From Acetobacter sp. CAG:977 (GTDB lineage: Bacteria; Pseudomonadota; Alphaproteobacteria; CAAGCB01; CAG-977): a DNA stretch of 64,000 nt. Below the pieces are notes generated by a model. That model worked only from the letters and a program-made list of their open reading frames with translations, had not been told where the DNA came from and did no database searches. Shown in pieces: positions 52,107-61,000 of the stretch (position 1 is the stretch's first letter; every line of letters begins with the position of its first letter). The stretch covers positions 30,406 to 94,405 of the forward strand of contig HF994935.1 of the NCBI GenBank assembly GCA_000434295.1, in the 5' to 3' direction. Both the position numbers and the translations under genes were made by a program.

Positions 52107-54553
52107 TTGATTTTTCCTTTATTGTAAGAGGGACCCTGACGCGTCGGAGCGGCATGGACAAAGCAGGACAAAGTCAGCGTGTCGGAAAAAGCGGTCAGCA
52201 TTTCTTTCAGTTCGGCAAGCTTTTGTGCTCCTTCGGGGGACAGAGGCGACGTTTCGGGCTTTGCATTGACGGCAAAAGTCATGACGTTAATGCCTTTAAT
52301 CAGGTCGAGCATATTTTCAAGGATTTCCGATTCTTGCGCGAATAATCCGTCTTGTTCGCTTTCGTGTTTCATGACGGCAATGTTTTGGCGCAACTTAAGC
52401 ACCTGATAAAGCAGCGAACGCGGGTTTGTTTCGTCGCACACCAGCAAATCAAAGACCAACGGAACGGTCGGCACGTCCATATATCTGGCGCGATAAGTCA
52501 TTTTGCTGTCCGACACTTCCAGCAACGCGTCCAACGAAGCGTTAAAGCCGTTTTGAGCGCAAAAACCGATACAGTTCATAATCATGATCAACTGCATGCC
52601 GCGTTCCAGCCGCCGTCCGATTTCCATAAAACGCCAACTGTGTTCGCGCGTCATGTTTTCGCGGATCAACCCGCTCAGCGCGTTTTGGTGCAAGATGACG
52701 GAATTCAGCCTGTTCAGGACGGCTTTGTCGCTGCTTTGGCTTTCGGGCAACAAACGCGGAAGCAGGGTAAAGATTTCCCAAGTATCGGCGGACAGCCTGT
52801 CTCTGAGGGCGTCAGCGGTTTCTTTCATGCGGGCGAACATGGCGTGCAACCCGTAAGCGTAGGAAGACGAGGTTACGGTTTCTTTAAGCTCAATCAGGAA
52901 ACGGGGCAAATCTTCTTCGCGGGTAAAGTCGTAAAAAGGCAAATGTCCGCCCAAAGCGCACAACGACATCAACGTTGCCGTTTCCGAAAGTTCGGGCAGT
53001 TCGGGGCTGTCCGCGAAACGTCGGAACACGGCGCGCAAAGTGCGGGCAAGTTCTTCGCTGCGTTCCAGATTTCGTCCCAGCCAGAACATGTTATCGGCGG
53101 TTTGAGACGTTAAATCGAACGTTCTTCGGACGGGTTTCATTTGGGGTTGCAGGGCGGCGGGCAAAATGACGCCCTGTTTTAATTTTTCCTGAGAATTTCT
53201 GGGAATCCACAGGTCGTGAACGGCGATATTTCCCGTTTCGCTTTTTGTAAAGGCGTTTCCGCCTTCCATGACGCGATATCCGTTTCCGTCGTAAATCAGG
53301 TGAAAGCGCAGCCTCACGGGGCGAGGGACGATTTTATTTGCTTTTAAGACGGGCATCATCGAAGCATTGACGCGTTCTTGGGCACAGAAATTTTCGGGAT
53401 GCTCAAGGATTTCCCTTTGCGACGGGCTGACGTGGTTTCCGTTCGGATCGACGAAATCCAGCTTTTCCATGTTTTCCAAGGCAAATCGGCATTCTTTTTC
53501 TTGACCGCACCACCATGTTGCCAAAGACGGCAACGACAAAGGCTTGCCGTTAAAGTATCGGGCGATGCCGTGAATAAAGGCGTTCAGGGCGGGGATTTGA
53601 GCGGTTCCCGACCCGAAGGGATTAATGACGGCGACTTTTGCGTTTCTGGCGGCGTTTACCAATCCAGCCACGCCCGAAAAAGAGCTGCCCGTCAATTCAA
53701 GCGGGTCGCACAGTCCGTCATTGACGCGGCGCAGGATAACGTCCACGCGTTTTAAACCGTCGATGTTTTTTAAGAAGACATAATTTTTTCTAACGGACAA
53801 ATCGACGGGTTCGACGGCGGATATTCCGAGGTTTCGTGCCAGAAATTCGTCTTCGGCGGCGTTTGAACCGTTTTGTCCGCAACTCAGCAGGACGATTCTG
53901 GGGGCTTTGTCTTTTTGTTTTGTCAACGCCGCTTCGGCAAGCCGTTTGCGCAAAGTGTCAAAGAAATCAATGACGCGTCTCGGTGCGGTTTGAGCATAGA
54001 TTTCGGGCATGACTCTGGACAGCAACAGCCTGTTTTTTACGCTCAGCTCGTCGCCCGACGGGCATTGCGTATCATCGGCGACGACCCAGAACGTGCCGTC
54101 GGGAGCGCGTTCGATTTCGGCGGCGTAGCGGTGCAAAAAGATTCCGCCCGCAGGTTTGACGTTTTTCAATGCGGGGAAATACGACGGGTTTGCGAACACG
54201 GTGCCCGGGGGCAGGATGCCCGAAGAAATCAGCTTTTGTTCGCCGTAAATGTCGGCAAGCACGCGGTTTAACAAATGAGCGCGTTCGATTAAGCCTTTTG
54301 AAATCAGTTCAAAGTCTTCCGCCGACATTAAAAAGGGGATCAGCCCTCTTTTGACGGTTGCGCTTTTGGCGGGCGTTTCGGCTTCGGCAAAACGGGACAG
54401 CTGTTCTTTGTAAGAAGAAAGCCTGTCTTCGCCTTCTTTGTCGACGGCGCGGGCAAACGCCTGCCAATGCGGGCGTATTTCGCCGTTCGGAAAAACGGCT
54501 TCGTTAAACTGTCCGTCAGGAAAAACGGCGGGATATTCCGATAAAAAAGACAT
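52103..54553 (-). CDS. Circularly permuted ATP-grasp / alpha-E fusion protein
   Basis: An 816-residue fusion. Residues about 1-470 match the circularly permuted ATP-grasp family (DUF404/407), with NPFGSGTAQIPAL, SPFGNR-type and VRLRFHLIYDGNGYRVMEGGNA segments. Residues about 480-800 match the helical alpha-E domain (DUF403), with ADNMFWLGRNLERSEELARTLR and RRLERGMQLIM. In many bacteria these two are separate adjacent genes; here they are one chain. The predicted role is to join amino acids to a peptide or other carboxylate with a transglutaminase-like partner, which follows at once with a 4-base overlap. Substrate unknown. Confidence 0.88.
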   Translation of the reverse strand: MSFLSEYPAVFPDGQFNEAVFPNGEIRPHWQAFARAVDKEGEDRLSSYKEQLSRFAEAETPAKSATVKRGLIPFLMSAEDFELISKGLIERAHLLNRVLADIYGEQKLISSGILPPGTVFANPSYFPALKNVKPAGGIFLHRYAAEIERAPDGTFWVVADDTQCPSGDELSVKNRLLLSRVMPEIYAQTAPRRVIDFFDTLRKRLAEAALTKQKDKAPRIVLLSCGQNGSNAAEDEFLARNLGISAVEPVDLSVRKNYVFLKNIDGLKRVDVILRRVNDGLCDPLELTGSSFSGVAGLVNAARNAKVAVINPFGSGTAQIPALNAFIHGIARYFNGKPLSLPSLATWWCGQEKECRFALENMEKLDFVDPNGNHVSPSQREILEHPENFCAQERVNASMMPVLKANKIVPRPVRLRFHLIYDGNGYRVMEGGNAFTKSETGNIAVHDLWIPRNSQEKLKQGVILPAALQPQMKPVRRTFDLTSQTADNMFWLGRNLERSEELARTLRAVFRRFADSPELPELSETATLMSLCALGGHLPFYDFTREEDLPRFLIELKETVTSSSYAYGLHAMFARMKETADALRDRLSADTWEIFTLLPRLLPESQSSDKAVLNRLNSVILHQNALSGLIRENMTREHSWRFMEIGRRLERGMQLIMIMNCIGFCAQNGFNASLDALLEVSDSKMTYRARYMDVPTVPLVFDLLVCDETNPRSLLYQVLKLRQNIAVMKHESEQDGLFAQESEILENMLDLIKGINVMTFAVNAKPETSPLSPEGAQKLAELKEMLTAFSDTLTLSCFVHAAPTRQGPSYNKGKIK

Positions 54554-54693
54554 ATTTGCCCTTTAAAAAAAACGAACGCTCATGAAAAAACGTCCGAAAA
54601 CCGACTTATTTTACTGTTTTTAATACAAAAACAATAAAAGGAGGTTAAAATCTTAAAAAGATTTCAACATTCTTGCATAAGGAAGCCTTTAAA

Positions 54694-56901
54694 ATGCCTT
54701 TTCGGCACGGAGCCTTGTCCGTATTGTTTTCCGCGACCGTTTTTTTAGGTGCGTTTTTGTTGTTTTCCGTCCAACCGATGGCGGCAAAGGAAATGTTGCC
54801 GCAACTGGGCGGGTCTCCGTCGGTTTGGAACGTGTGCATGTTGACGTTTCAAACGTTGTTGCTGGCAGGTTACGCTTATGCCGTTTTCGTTCAAAAAAGC
54901 CGAAAGCCGATGGCCGCTTTGCAGATTTTGCTGTTGTGCGGGGCATTGTTTGTTTTGCCTTCGGCGGGGACTTCGTTCGCGTTGTCGCCCGAACATCCTT
55001 CCTTTGATTTGATTGCGGCGCTGATTCGCAGGATCGGATTGCCGTTTTTTGTTTTGGCGGGCATGTCAACCCTGCTTCAGGTATGGTTCGCGCAAACTGG
55101 GGCAAAAGACCCTTATCGGCTTTATTCGTTTTCAAATGCGGGCAGTTTGGCGGCTTTGGCGCTGTTTCCGATTTTTATCGAACCGAACGTTCCGCCCGAA
55201 ACGCAGCGAATGTTGTGGTCGGCGGGTTTTGAGGCATACGGCGTGCTGGTTTGTTTGTGCTTGTTTGCCGGCGGACGATTGAAATCGGGCGAAAACGTTT
55301 CAAACGGCGGGGCAGAAAAAGTGTCTTTTTCAAAAGCGGCGTTTTGGACGGCGGCGTCGTTCGTTCCGTGCAGTTTGATGTTGGGCGTTACGACGTATAT
55401 TACGACGGATTTGTCTCCGTCGCCGCTGTTGTGGAACGTGCCGCTGGCGCTGTATTTGCTGGCGTTCGTTTTGGCGTTTTCAAAATGGGGCAAAAGCGTC
55501 TTAAATCTGTTTTTGCTGTTGCGTCCCGCCGCCGTTATTGCGTTCATTACGATGTATGTTTTGTCGTTTTTGTCGCACAGGATGGCTTTGCCGCATTTGG
55601 CGGTTTCTTTTGTGATGATGCAGGTGTGTTTGGGCGTTTTGGCGCAAAGCCGTCCCAAAAGCGGCAATTTGTCCGTTTTTTATTTTTGCGTGGCGCTCGG
55701 CGGCGCGTTGGGCGGCGTGTTTAACGGGTTGGCGGCTCCGTTGATTTTCAATACTTATGCGGAATACGGCCTGATGTTTTTGGCGGCGCTGTTGTTCGCG
55801 CCCGCTCAGACGGGCGAAAAAAGAAGCGCTCAGGATATTTGGCGCGACTTTGCCATTCCTCTGGGAATTTTCTTTTTATCGTTCGGGCTGTTGGCATTTG
55901 CTCATATGTCGGGGGCGTTCAACGAACGCATCGCGGGAATTGTCGTCATTTTAATGATCGGTTCTTTGATGAGCGCGACGGCGCGCGACCCGCTCAGATG
56001 CGCTTTGACGGGCGGCGTTTTGATTTTGTTCGGCAGCTATGTTTATTCGGGGCAAAATCCGTATTCCGTTTTTCATGCCAAGATTCTTCAGGAACGGAAC
56101 TTTTTCGGCGTGACGTCTGTCAGAAAGGAACAGTCGGTAAAAGGATTGCGCACGCTTTTGTTCCACGGCACGACGCTGCACGGCGTTCAATACGCCGGAG
56201 CGGGGGCAAAGGATGAACCCCGATTGTATTACGCTCCGTCTTCGGGGGTGGGGAACGCCCTTTTGACAGCCGCAAAAAGAGGCGACAAAAACATTGCCGT
56301 CGTCGGTATGGGGGCGGCAACGTTGTCGGCGTATGCCCGAAAAGACCAAAAATGGACGTATTACGAAATCGATCCCCTGATTGTGTCGCTGAGCGCCGGG
56401 CGCCGCCCCGTATTTTCTTACTTTAAAGACCATACGCCCGATGCGGAAATCAAAATCGGCGACGGCAGAGTTTTGCTGGCAAAGGAAAACAAAAAATTCG
56501 ACGTTATCGTTTTGGATGCGTTTTCTTCGGATGCGGTGCCGTCGCATTTGTTGACGAAAGAGGCTTTGGAAACTTACGTTTCCCGATTATCTCCGAAGGG
56601 AATGATTTTGTTTCACGCGTCCAACCGCATTTTGGATTTGCCTTCGGTTTTGTCGGCGGGGGCTTCGGCGTTGAATTTGACGGGATTGCAGTTTGTTTCC
56701 AAAAATCCCGAAGACGGGTCGTCCGTTGTTTGGACGGCTTTGACGCCGTCAAAGGAAACGGCGGCGCTGTTGAGGTCGGCTTCGCCTTTGTGGCGGCCTT
56801 TGCCGAAAGTAAGCGGCGACCTGCTGTGGACGGACGCTTATGCCGACATTCCCGCCGCAATGAAGAAAAATCGACGGCTTCCCGCCCGAAACAGGAGATA
56901 A
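54694..56901 (+). CDS. Large membrane protein with spermidine-synthase-like C-terminal domain
   Basis: A 735-residue protein. About twelve predicted membrane helices occupy residues about 5-450, and the C-terminal 250 residues form a spermidine-synthase-fold domain with VVGMGAATLSAYA (nucleotide loop), WTYYEIDPLIV and DVIVLDAFSSDAVPSHLLT. It is larger than and distinct from the 18.4-kb homologue. The ATG at 54694 follows GGAAG at good spacing; a TTG at 54673 is less likely. An aminopropyl or methyl transfer role is possible. A hexapeptide acetyltransferase starts 3 bases downstream. Confidence 0.8.
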   Translation: MPFRHGALSVLFSATVFLGAFLLFSVQPMAAKEMLPQLGGSPSVWNVCMLTFQTLLLAGYAYAVFVQKSRKPMAALQILLLCGALFVLPSAGTSFALSPEHPSFDLIAALIRRIGLPFFVLAGMSTLLQVWFAQTGAKDPYRLYSFSNAGSLAALALFPIFIEPNVPPETQRMLWSAGFEAYGVLVCLCLFAGGRLKSGENVSNGGAEKVSFSKAAFWTAASFVPCSLMLGVTTYITTDLSPSPLLWNVPLALYLLAFVLAFSKWGKSVLNLFLLLRPAAVIAFITMYVLSFLSHRMALPHLAVSFVMMQVCLGVLAQSRPKSGNLSVFYFCVALGGALGGVFNGLAAPLIFNTYAEYGLMFLAALLFAPAQTGEKRSAQDIWRDFAIPLGIFFLSFGLLAFAHMSGAFNERIAGIVVILMIGSLMSATARDPLRCALTGGVLILFGSYVYSGQNPYSVFHAKILQERNFFGVTSVRKEQSVKGLRTLLFHGTTLHGVQYAGAGAKDEPRLYYAPSSGVGNALLTAAKRGDKNIAVVGMGAATLSAYARKDQKWTYYEIDPLIVSLSAGRRPVFSYFKDHTPDAEIKIGDGRVLLAKENKKFDVIVLDAFSSDAVPSHLLTKEALETYVSRLSPKGMILFHASNRILDLPSVLSAGASALNLTGLQFVSKNPEDGSSVVWTALTPSKETAALLRSASPLWRPLPKVSGDLLWTDAYADIPAAMKKNRRLPARNRR

Positions 56902-56904
56902 AAG

Positions 56905-57504
56905 ATGAAACGTTTTTTCGTCAAACTGTTATGCGCATTCGTTCCTTTTAAATCAAAACGTCAGGCGATACGGCGTTATTTTAACGGAGTGAACGATTTA
57001 CTGGGACGCCACAGCTATGTCGGATCGAATTTTTCGTGTCCGAATTCGGCGACGAAAATCGGTTCGTTTTGTTCGATCGCGGCGAACGTCATCATTTGTC
57101 CGACGCAACATCCCGCAGGTTTTTTGACGACCCATCCTTTTTCGTATTTAAGGGAACACGGGCTTTCGGGGCAAAAAAGCTTTATAAACTACGCTCACAC
57201 GACACCTGCCGAGATCGGCAATGACGTTTGGATCGGTCAGAATGCGGTTATCATGGACGGGGTAAAAATCGGCGACGGCGCCATCATCGCGGCGGGAGCC
57301 GTCGTGACGAAAGACGTGGCACCGTACGCCATTGTCGGCGGCGTTCCCGCAAAGTTAATCAGGTACCGTTTCGACGAAGCGACGATAAAGGATTTATTGC
57401 GGTTGAAATGGTGGGAACTTTCCGACAAGGAAATTTTGTCTTTGCCCGTTAACGATGTCAAAGAATGCATAAAACGTTTAAAGGTCATTCGCGGCGAAGA
57501 ATGA
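56905..57504 (+). CDS. CatB-type hexapeptide-repeat acetyltransferase
   Basis: A 199-residue left-handed beta-helix acetyltransferase of the xenobiotic/chloramphenicol-like group. The coils run through [19 protein letters not shown] (about residues 52-70), [35 protein letters not shown] (long segment, about 110-145) and [14 protein letters not shown]. The HP and HPF histidines near residues 70-81 fit the catalytic position. An LPS or polysaccharide O-acetyl role is as likely as drug acetylation. AGGAG precedes the start. The gene is coupled to the membrane spermidine-synthase-like gene upstream. Confidence 0.85.
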   Translation: MKRFFVKLLCAFVPFKSKRQAIRRYFNGVNDLLGRHSYVGSNFSCPNSATKIGSFCSIAANVIICPTQHPAGFLTTHPFSYLREHGLSGQKSFINYAHTTPAEIGNDVWIGQNAVIMDGVKIGDGAIIAAGAVVTKDVAPYAIVGGVPAKLIRYRFDEATIKDLLRLKWWELSDKEILSLPVNDVKECIKRLKVIRGEE

Positions 57505-57505
57505 C

Positions 57506-58018
57506 TTAGCGGCGTTTTTTCGAACGTTGCTTTTTGCGATAATCCCAAGGCATATCGAATTTGCACGCCCAGATGCCGTTTGATTTTTCTTTGGCGATTT
57601 CTTCGTTGGGGACGAACTTTTTCGAATAATGCGAATACGCGACGGCGTGTCCGTTTTCGACCATCCATGCGTTCAGGTTGATTTTTCGTCCGTCCCTTCG
57701 GATAAAGCATTCGCCCAACAATCGCCCGTACGCGTCGCGTTCTTTGGCGTCGCAGAATATTTCGCTGTCGGCGACGAAATCTTTTAAGGCTTGGGCGGCT
57801 TGCTTCCCGCAAAAGACTTTTTGCCCGCCGCACCGGCACGTTTGAGACGTTTCCGGCGCGTCAATGCCCTGCAATCTGACGCGTTCCTGTCCGATTTTTA
57901 TGGTGTCTCCGTCAATGATGCGGCTGTTTCCCGTAATCGTGAAAAAACCGAACGCCCCCAAAATCAGGACGATCAGATATTTGATTTCGCGGCGTGTCAA
58001 CCCTTTTGCCCTAGCCAT
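57506..58018 (-). CDS. Membrane-anchored thermonuclease-family nuclease
   Basis: A 170-residue protein of the staphylococcal nuclease (SNase) fold with one N-terminal membrane anchor (about residues 12-29), so the nuclease domain faces the periplasm. Catalytic positions are conserved: Arg48 and Glu56 (VRLQGIDAPE) and Arg99 (RDAYGRLLG). Three extra cysteines in CRCGG and FC may form a disulfide. The C-terminus is strongly basic. It converges with the acetyltransferase gene and diverges from the macroglobulin gene. Confidence 0.88.
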   Translation of the reverse strand: MARAKGLTRREIKYLIVLILGAFGFFTITGNSRIIDGDTIKIGQERVRLQGIDAPETSQTCRCGGQKVFCGKQAAQALKDFVADSEIFCDAKERDAYGRLLGECFIRRDGRKINLNAWMVENGHAVAYSHYSKKFVPNEEIAKEKSNGIWACKFDMPWDYRKKQRSKKRR

Positions 58019-58073
58019 TTTTTAAGAAATCCTTTACAATGCCTTTTTTTAAAAGATAGACCACGGGGGTGGG

Positions 58074-61000
58074 ATGATGTCAAAAAAAATAATACTGTTT
58101 GCGGGCATTTTTCTGATTTCTTTTTCCGCAAATGCGGCGGCGCCGAAGCTGTTGCGCGTTACGCCGTCGGGAAAGGAGGTTTCCGAACTTTCGCAAATAG
58201 TATTGCAGTTTGACAAACCGATGACGGAATTGGGGGATATGGAACGATCTCCCGACAAAGTTGCCGTCAAAATCACTCCCGACGTTAAATGTTCTTGGCG
58301 CTGGTTGAACACGTCGGCGTTGGCGTGCCAGCTGGCTAAGGAAGATTCTCTGGTTCCCGCGACGCGGTACGAAGTCGTCGTCGAACCTGCTTTTACCGCT
58401 TTGGACGGGACTTTGACGGAAAAGGGCGGGACTTATGTCATCGAAACGATTCGTCCCGAAATAAACGCGAAAAGCGTTTATGAAGCGCCGTCGGACATGA
58501 AGTCTCCCGAACGCCCCGTTTGGCGTATTTCTTTTGCGATGCCGGTCAAACCCGAAAGCATCGAAAAGCACCTTTTTTTCAAAACAAAGGATAAGAAAGT
58601 CGCCGTCAAAGCAACCCGCCTGCCGCAGTGGTCCGCCGCGACGTACGAAGTGGAAGCGACACAGGATTTGGGGCAAAGCACGCCTTATGAAATTGTTTAC
58701 GAAGCGGGATTTGAATCCGAAAACGCGGGGAATTTGAAAAGCGTCCGTTCGGGCGTTTTGGTTAAATCCGAAACATTGCCCGCGTTCAAGGTCAAAGGGC
58801 TGGAATGCTACGACAATTCATATAAGAACCAACAGCTGACCCCCGAGGAAACGGTAAAGAACCCGCCGTTTTGCCGTTTCGGTTCACCCGTCTATATTAT
58901 TTTAAGCGACAAAAGCGTTTCCGAATATCAGGCGAACGATACCGTAAAGAAGATAGATTCGTTTATCCGCGTAACGCCGCAAGCGGCGATCGGCGATCGT
59001 TTGGAATGGTCGGACGAACGCGTCCGTCTGAGCGGGATGAAAGAAGGAAAAACATACGAAGTAACGGTTTTGCCGGGCATTACGGACAGGTGGGGGAACG
59101 AACTGTCCGGCGAAACAAAGCTTTTGTTTAAGATAGCGGATCGCGATCCGAATTTGGAAACTCCCGACACTTCTGCGGTTTTAGAGCTTGGCGAACAAAC
59201 GGATTTGACGGGATATGCCGCCAATTTGAACAAAGCCTCCGTCGAATACAAAGCGTTTACGCCCGACGGTTCGTTTGAAGGCGTTTATAATATTCCCGAA
59301 ATAGACGCTTCGTTGCGTAACGTTCAGTATCCTTTTGACGTCGGCGTTCGCGAAATGCTGAAAGGCAAGTCCGGATACCTGCGCGGGACGTATAAGACCG
59401 AACCTGTTTTGCCGTATAACGCATCGTTTGGCGTGTCGGTTTCTCCGTGGCAGGTTATGGCAAAGTTCGGGCACTTTAATTCTTTGGTCTGGATAACGGA
59501 TATGAAGACGGGTATGCCCGTTGACGGCGTTTCGGTTCAGGTTTTGCGTGCGGACGGCGAAAATACGTCCGATCCCGAAAACGGCACCGAAATCGCCAAA
59601 GCCGAAACAAAAGCCGACGGTACGGCGACTTTCGGAGGCTATGCTTCTTTTAACGGAGGTTTTAAGGATTTCGGCGTCTGGTCAAAAGACACCCAGTATT
59701 ATCTGGTTGCCCGCAAAGGCGGCGAAATGTCGGTTATGCCCTTGACGTATAATTTTTCCGTTTGGGCACCGTCGTACGCGACGGGGGATATTTCCACGAC
59801 GTACAATCTGACGCCCGACATGCATTTAAGGGCGTGGGGGATAACGGCTCAGGGCGTTTACCGTCAAGGGGATACGGTCGACTATAAAATTTACGTTCGC
59901 CGTGAAAACATGTTTTCTTTTGCGCCGCCGACGGCGGGAAAATACCGTATGACGGTCACGGATCCGACCGAAAAGAAAGTCTTTGAACGCGAAACGGAAT
60001 TGTCTTCGTTCGGTTCTCTTGACGGATCGTTCGAAATTCCCCAAGGCGCGGTTTCGGGCTGGTATCAGGTAACGTTGCACTATAACGATACGGAAATGCA
60101 GCCGATGCGTTTTTTGGTCAGCGACTTTACGCCCTCGCCGTTCAAGGTGGCAATGGACGTCGGAGCCAAAAAGCTGACGGCGGGCGAAACGGTAAAGCTT
60201 AATGCGCATGCGACGCTGTTTTCGGGCGGGGCTTATGCCGATGCGCCGGTACGTCAGACTGCGGTTTTGTCGTATGAGCCGTTCCCGTTTGACAACAAAG
60301 ATTTCGGTTCCAAGCATTTTTCGTTTTCCAAAAATATGGAAATGTGGCAAATGTCCGACGAGGTTTTGCTGAACGAAAACAAACGTTTGGATTCGAACGG
60401 CTCCGTTACGTCCGAATTAAAGCTGCCTTCATCAGCCAAACCGTACGGACGGATACGTTTTGAAACCAGTGTTTCGGACGACAGCGGGCGCAAGACGTCG
60501 GCATTTTCGACGGCGCAATACTATAACGCGGATTATTTTGTCGGGGTAAGAACGGAAGGCTGGACGGCCAGAGCCGGTTCTCCCGTCGAAATAGAATACG
60601 TCGTTTCGGACAAGAATTCCGAAACGGTTGAAAACGTGCCTGTTTTAATAGAATTCAATTTGCGCAAAAACATGTACGTTCGGGAACGCACGGCAGGAAA
60701 TGCGTACGTTTCGCGCTATTTAAGCGAAGACAAAAAAGTCGGCGATTGCGACGGCGTCAGCACAAAACAGGGGGGCAAATGCACGTTTACGCCCAAAGAA
60801 GCGGGACTTTATACGGTCAGAGCCGTTGTCAAAGACCCGCAAGGACGCGAACACGAATCTCAGACGGTGTTTTATGCGCAAGGCAAGGATCGCGTTATTT
60901 GGGAAGCCGAACAGGATAACCGATTGGATCTGATACCCGAAAAGGACAGCTATCGGGCAGGGGATACGTTAAAGCTTTTGGTTAAAAACCCGATGCCCGG

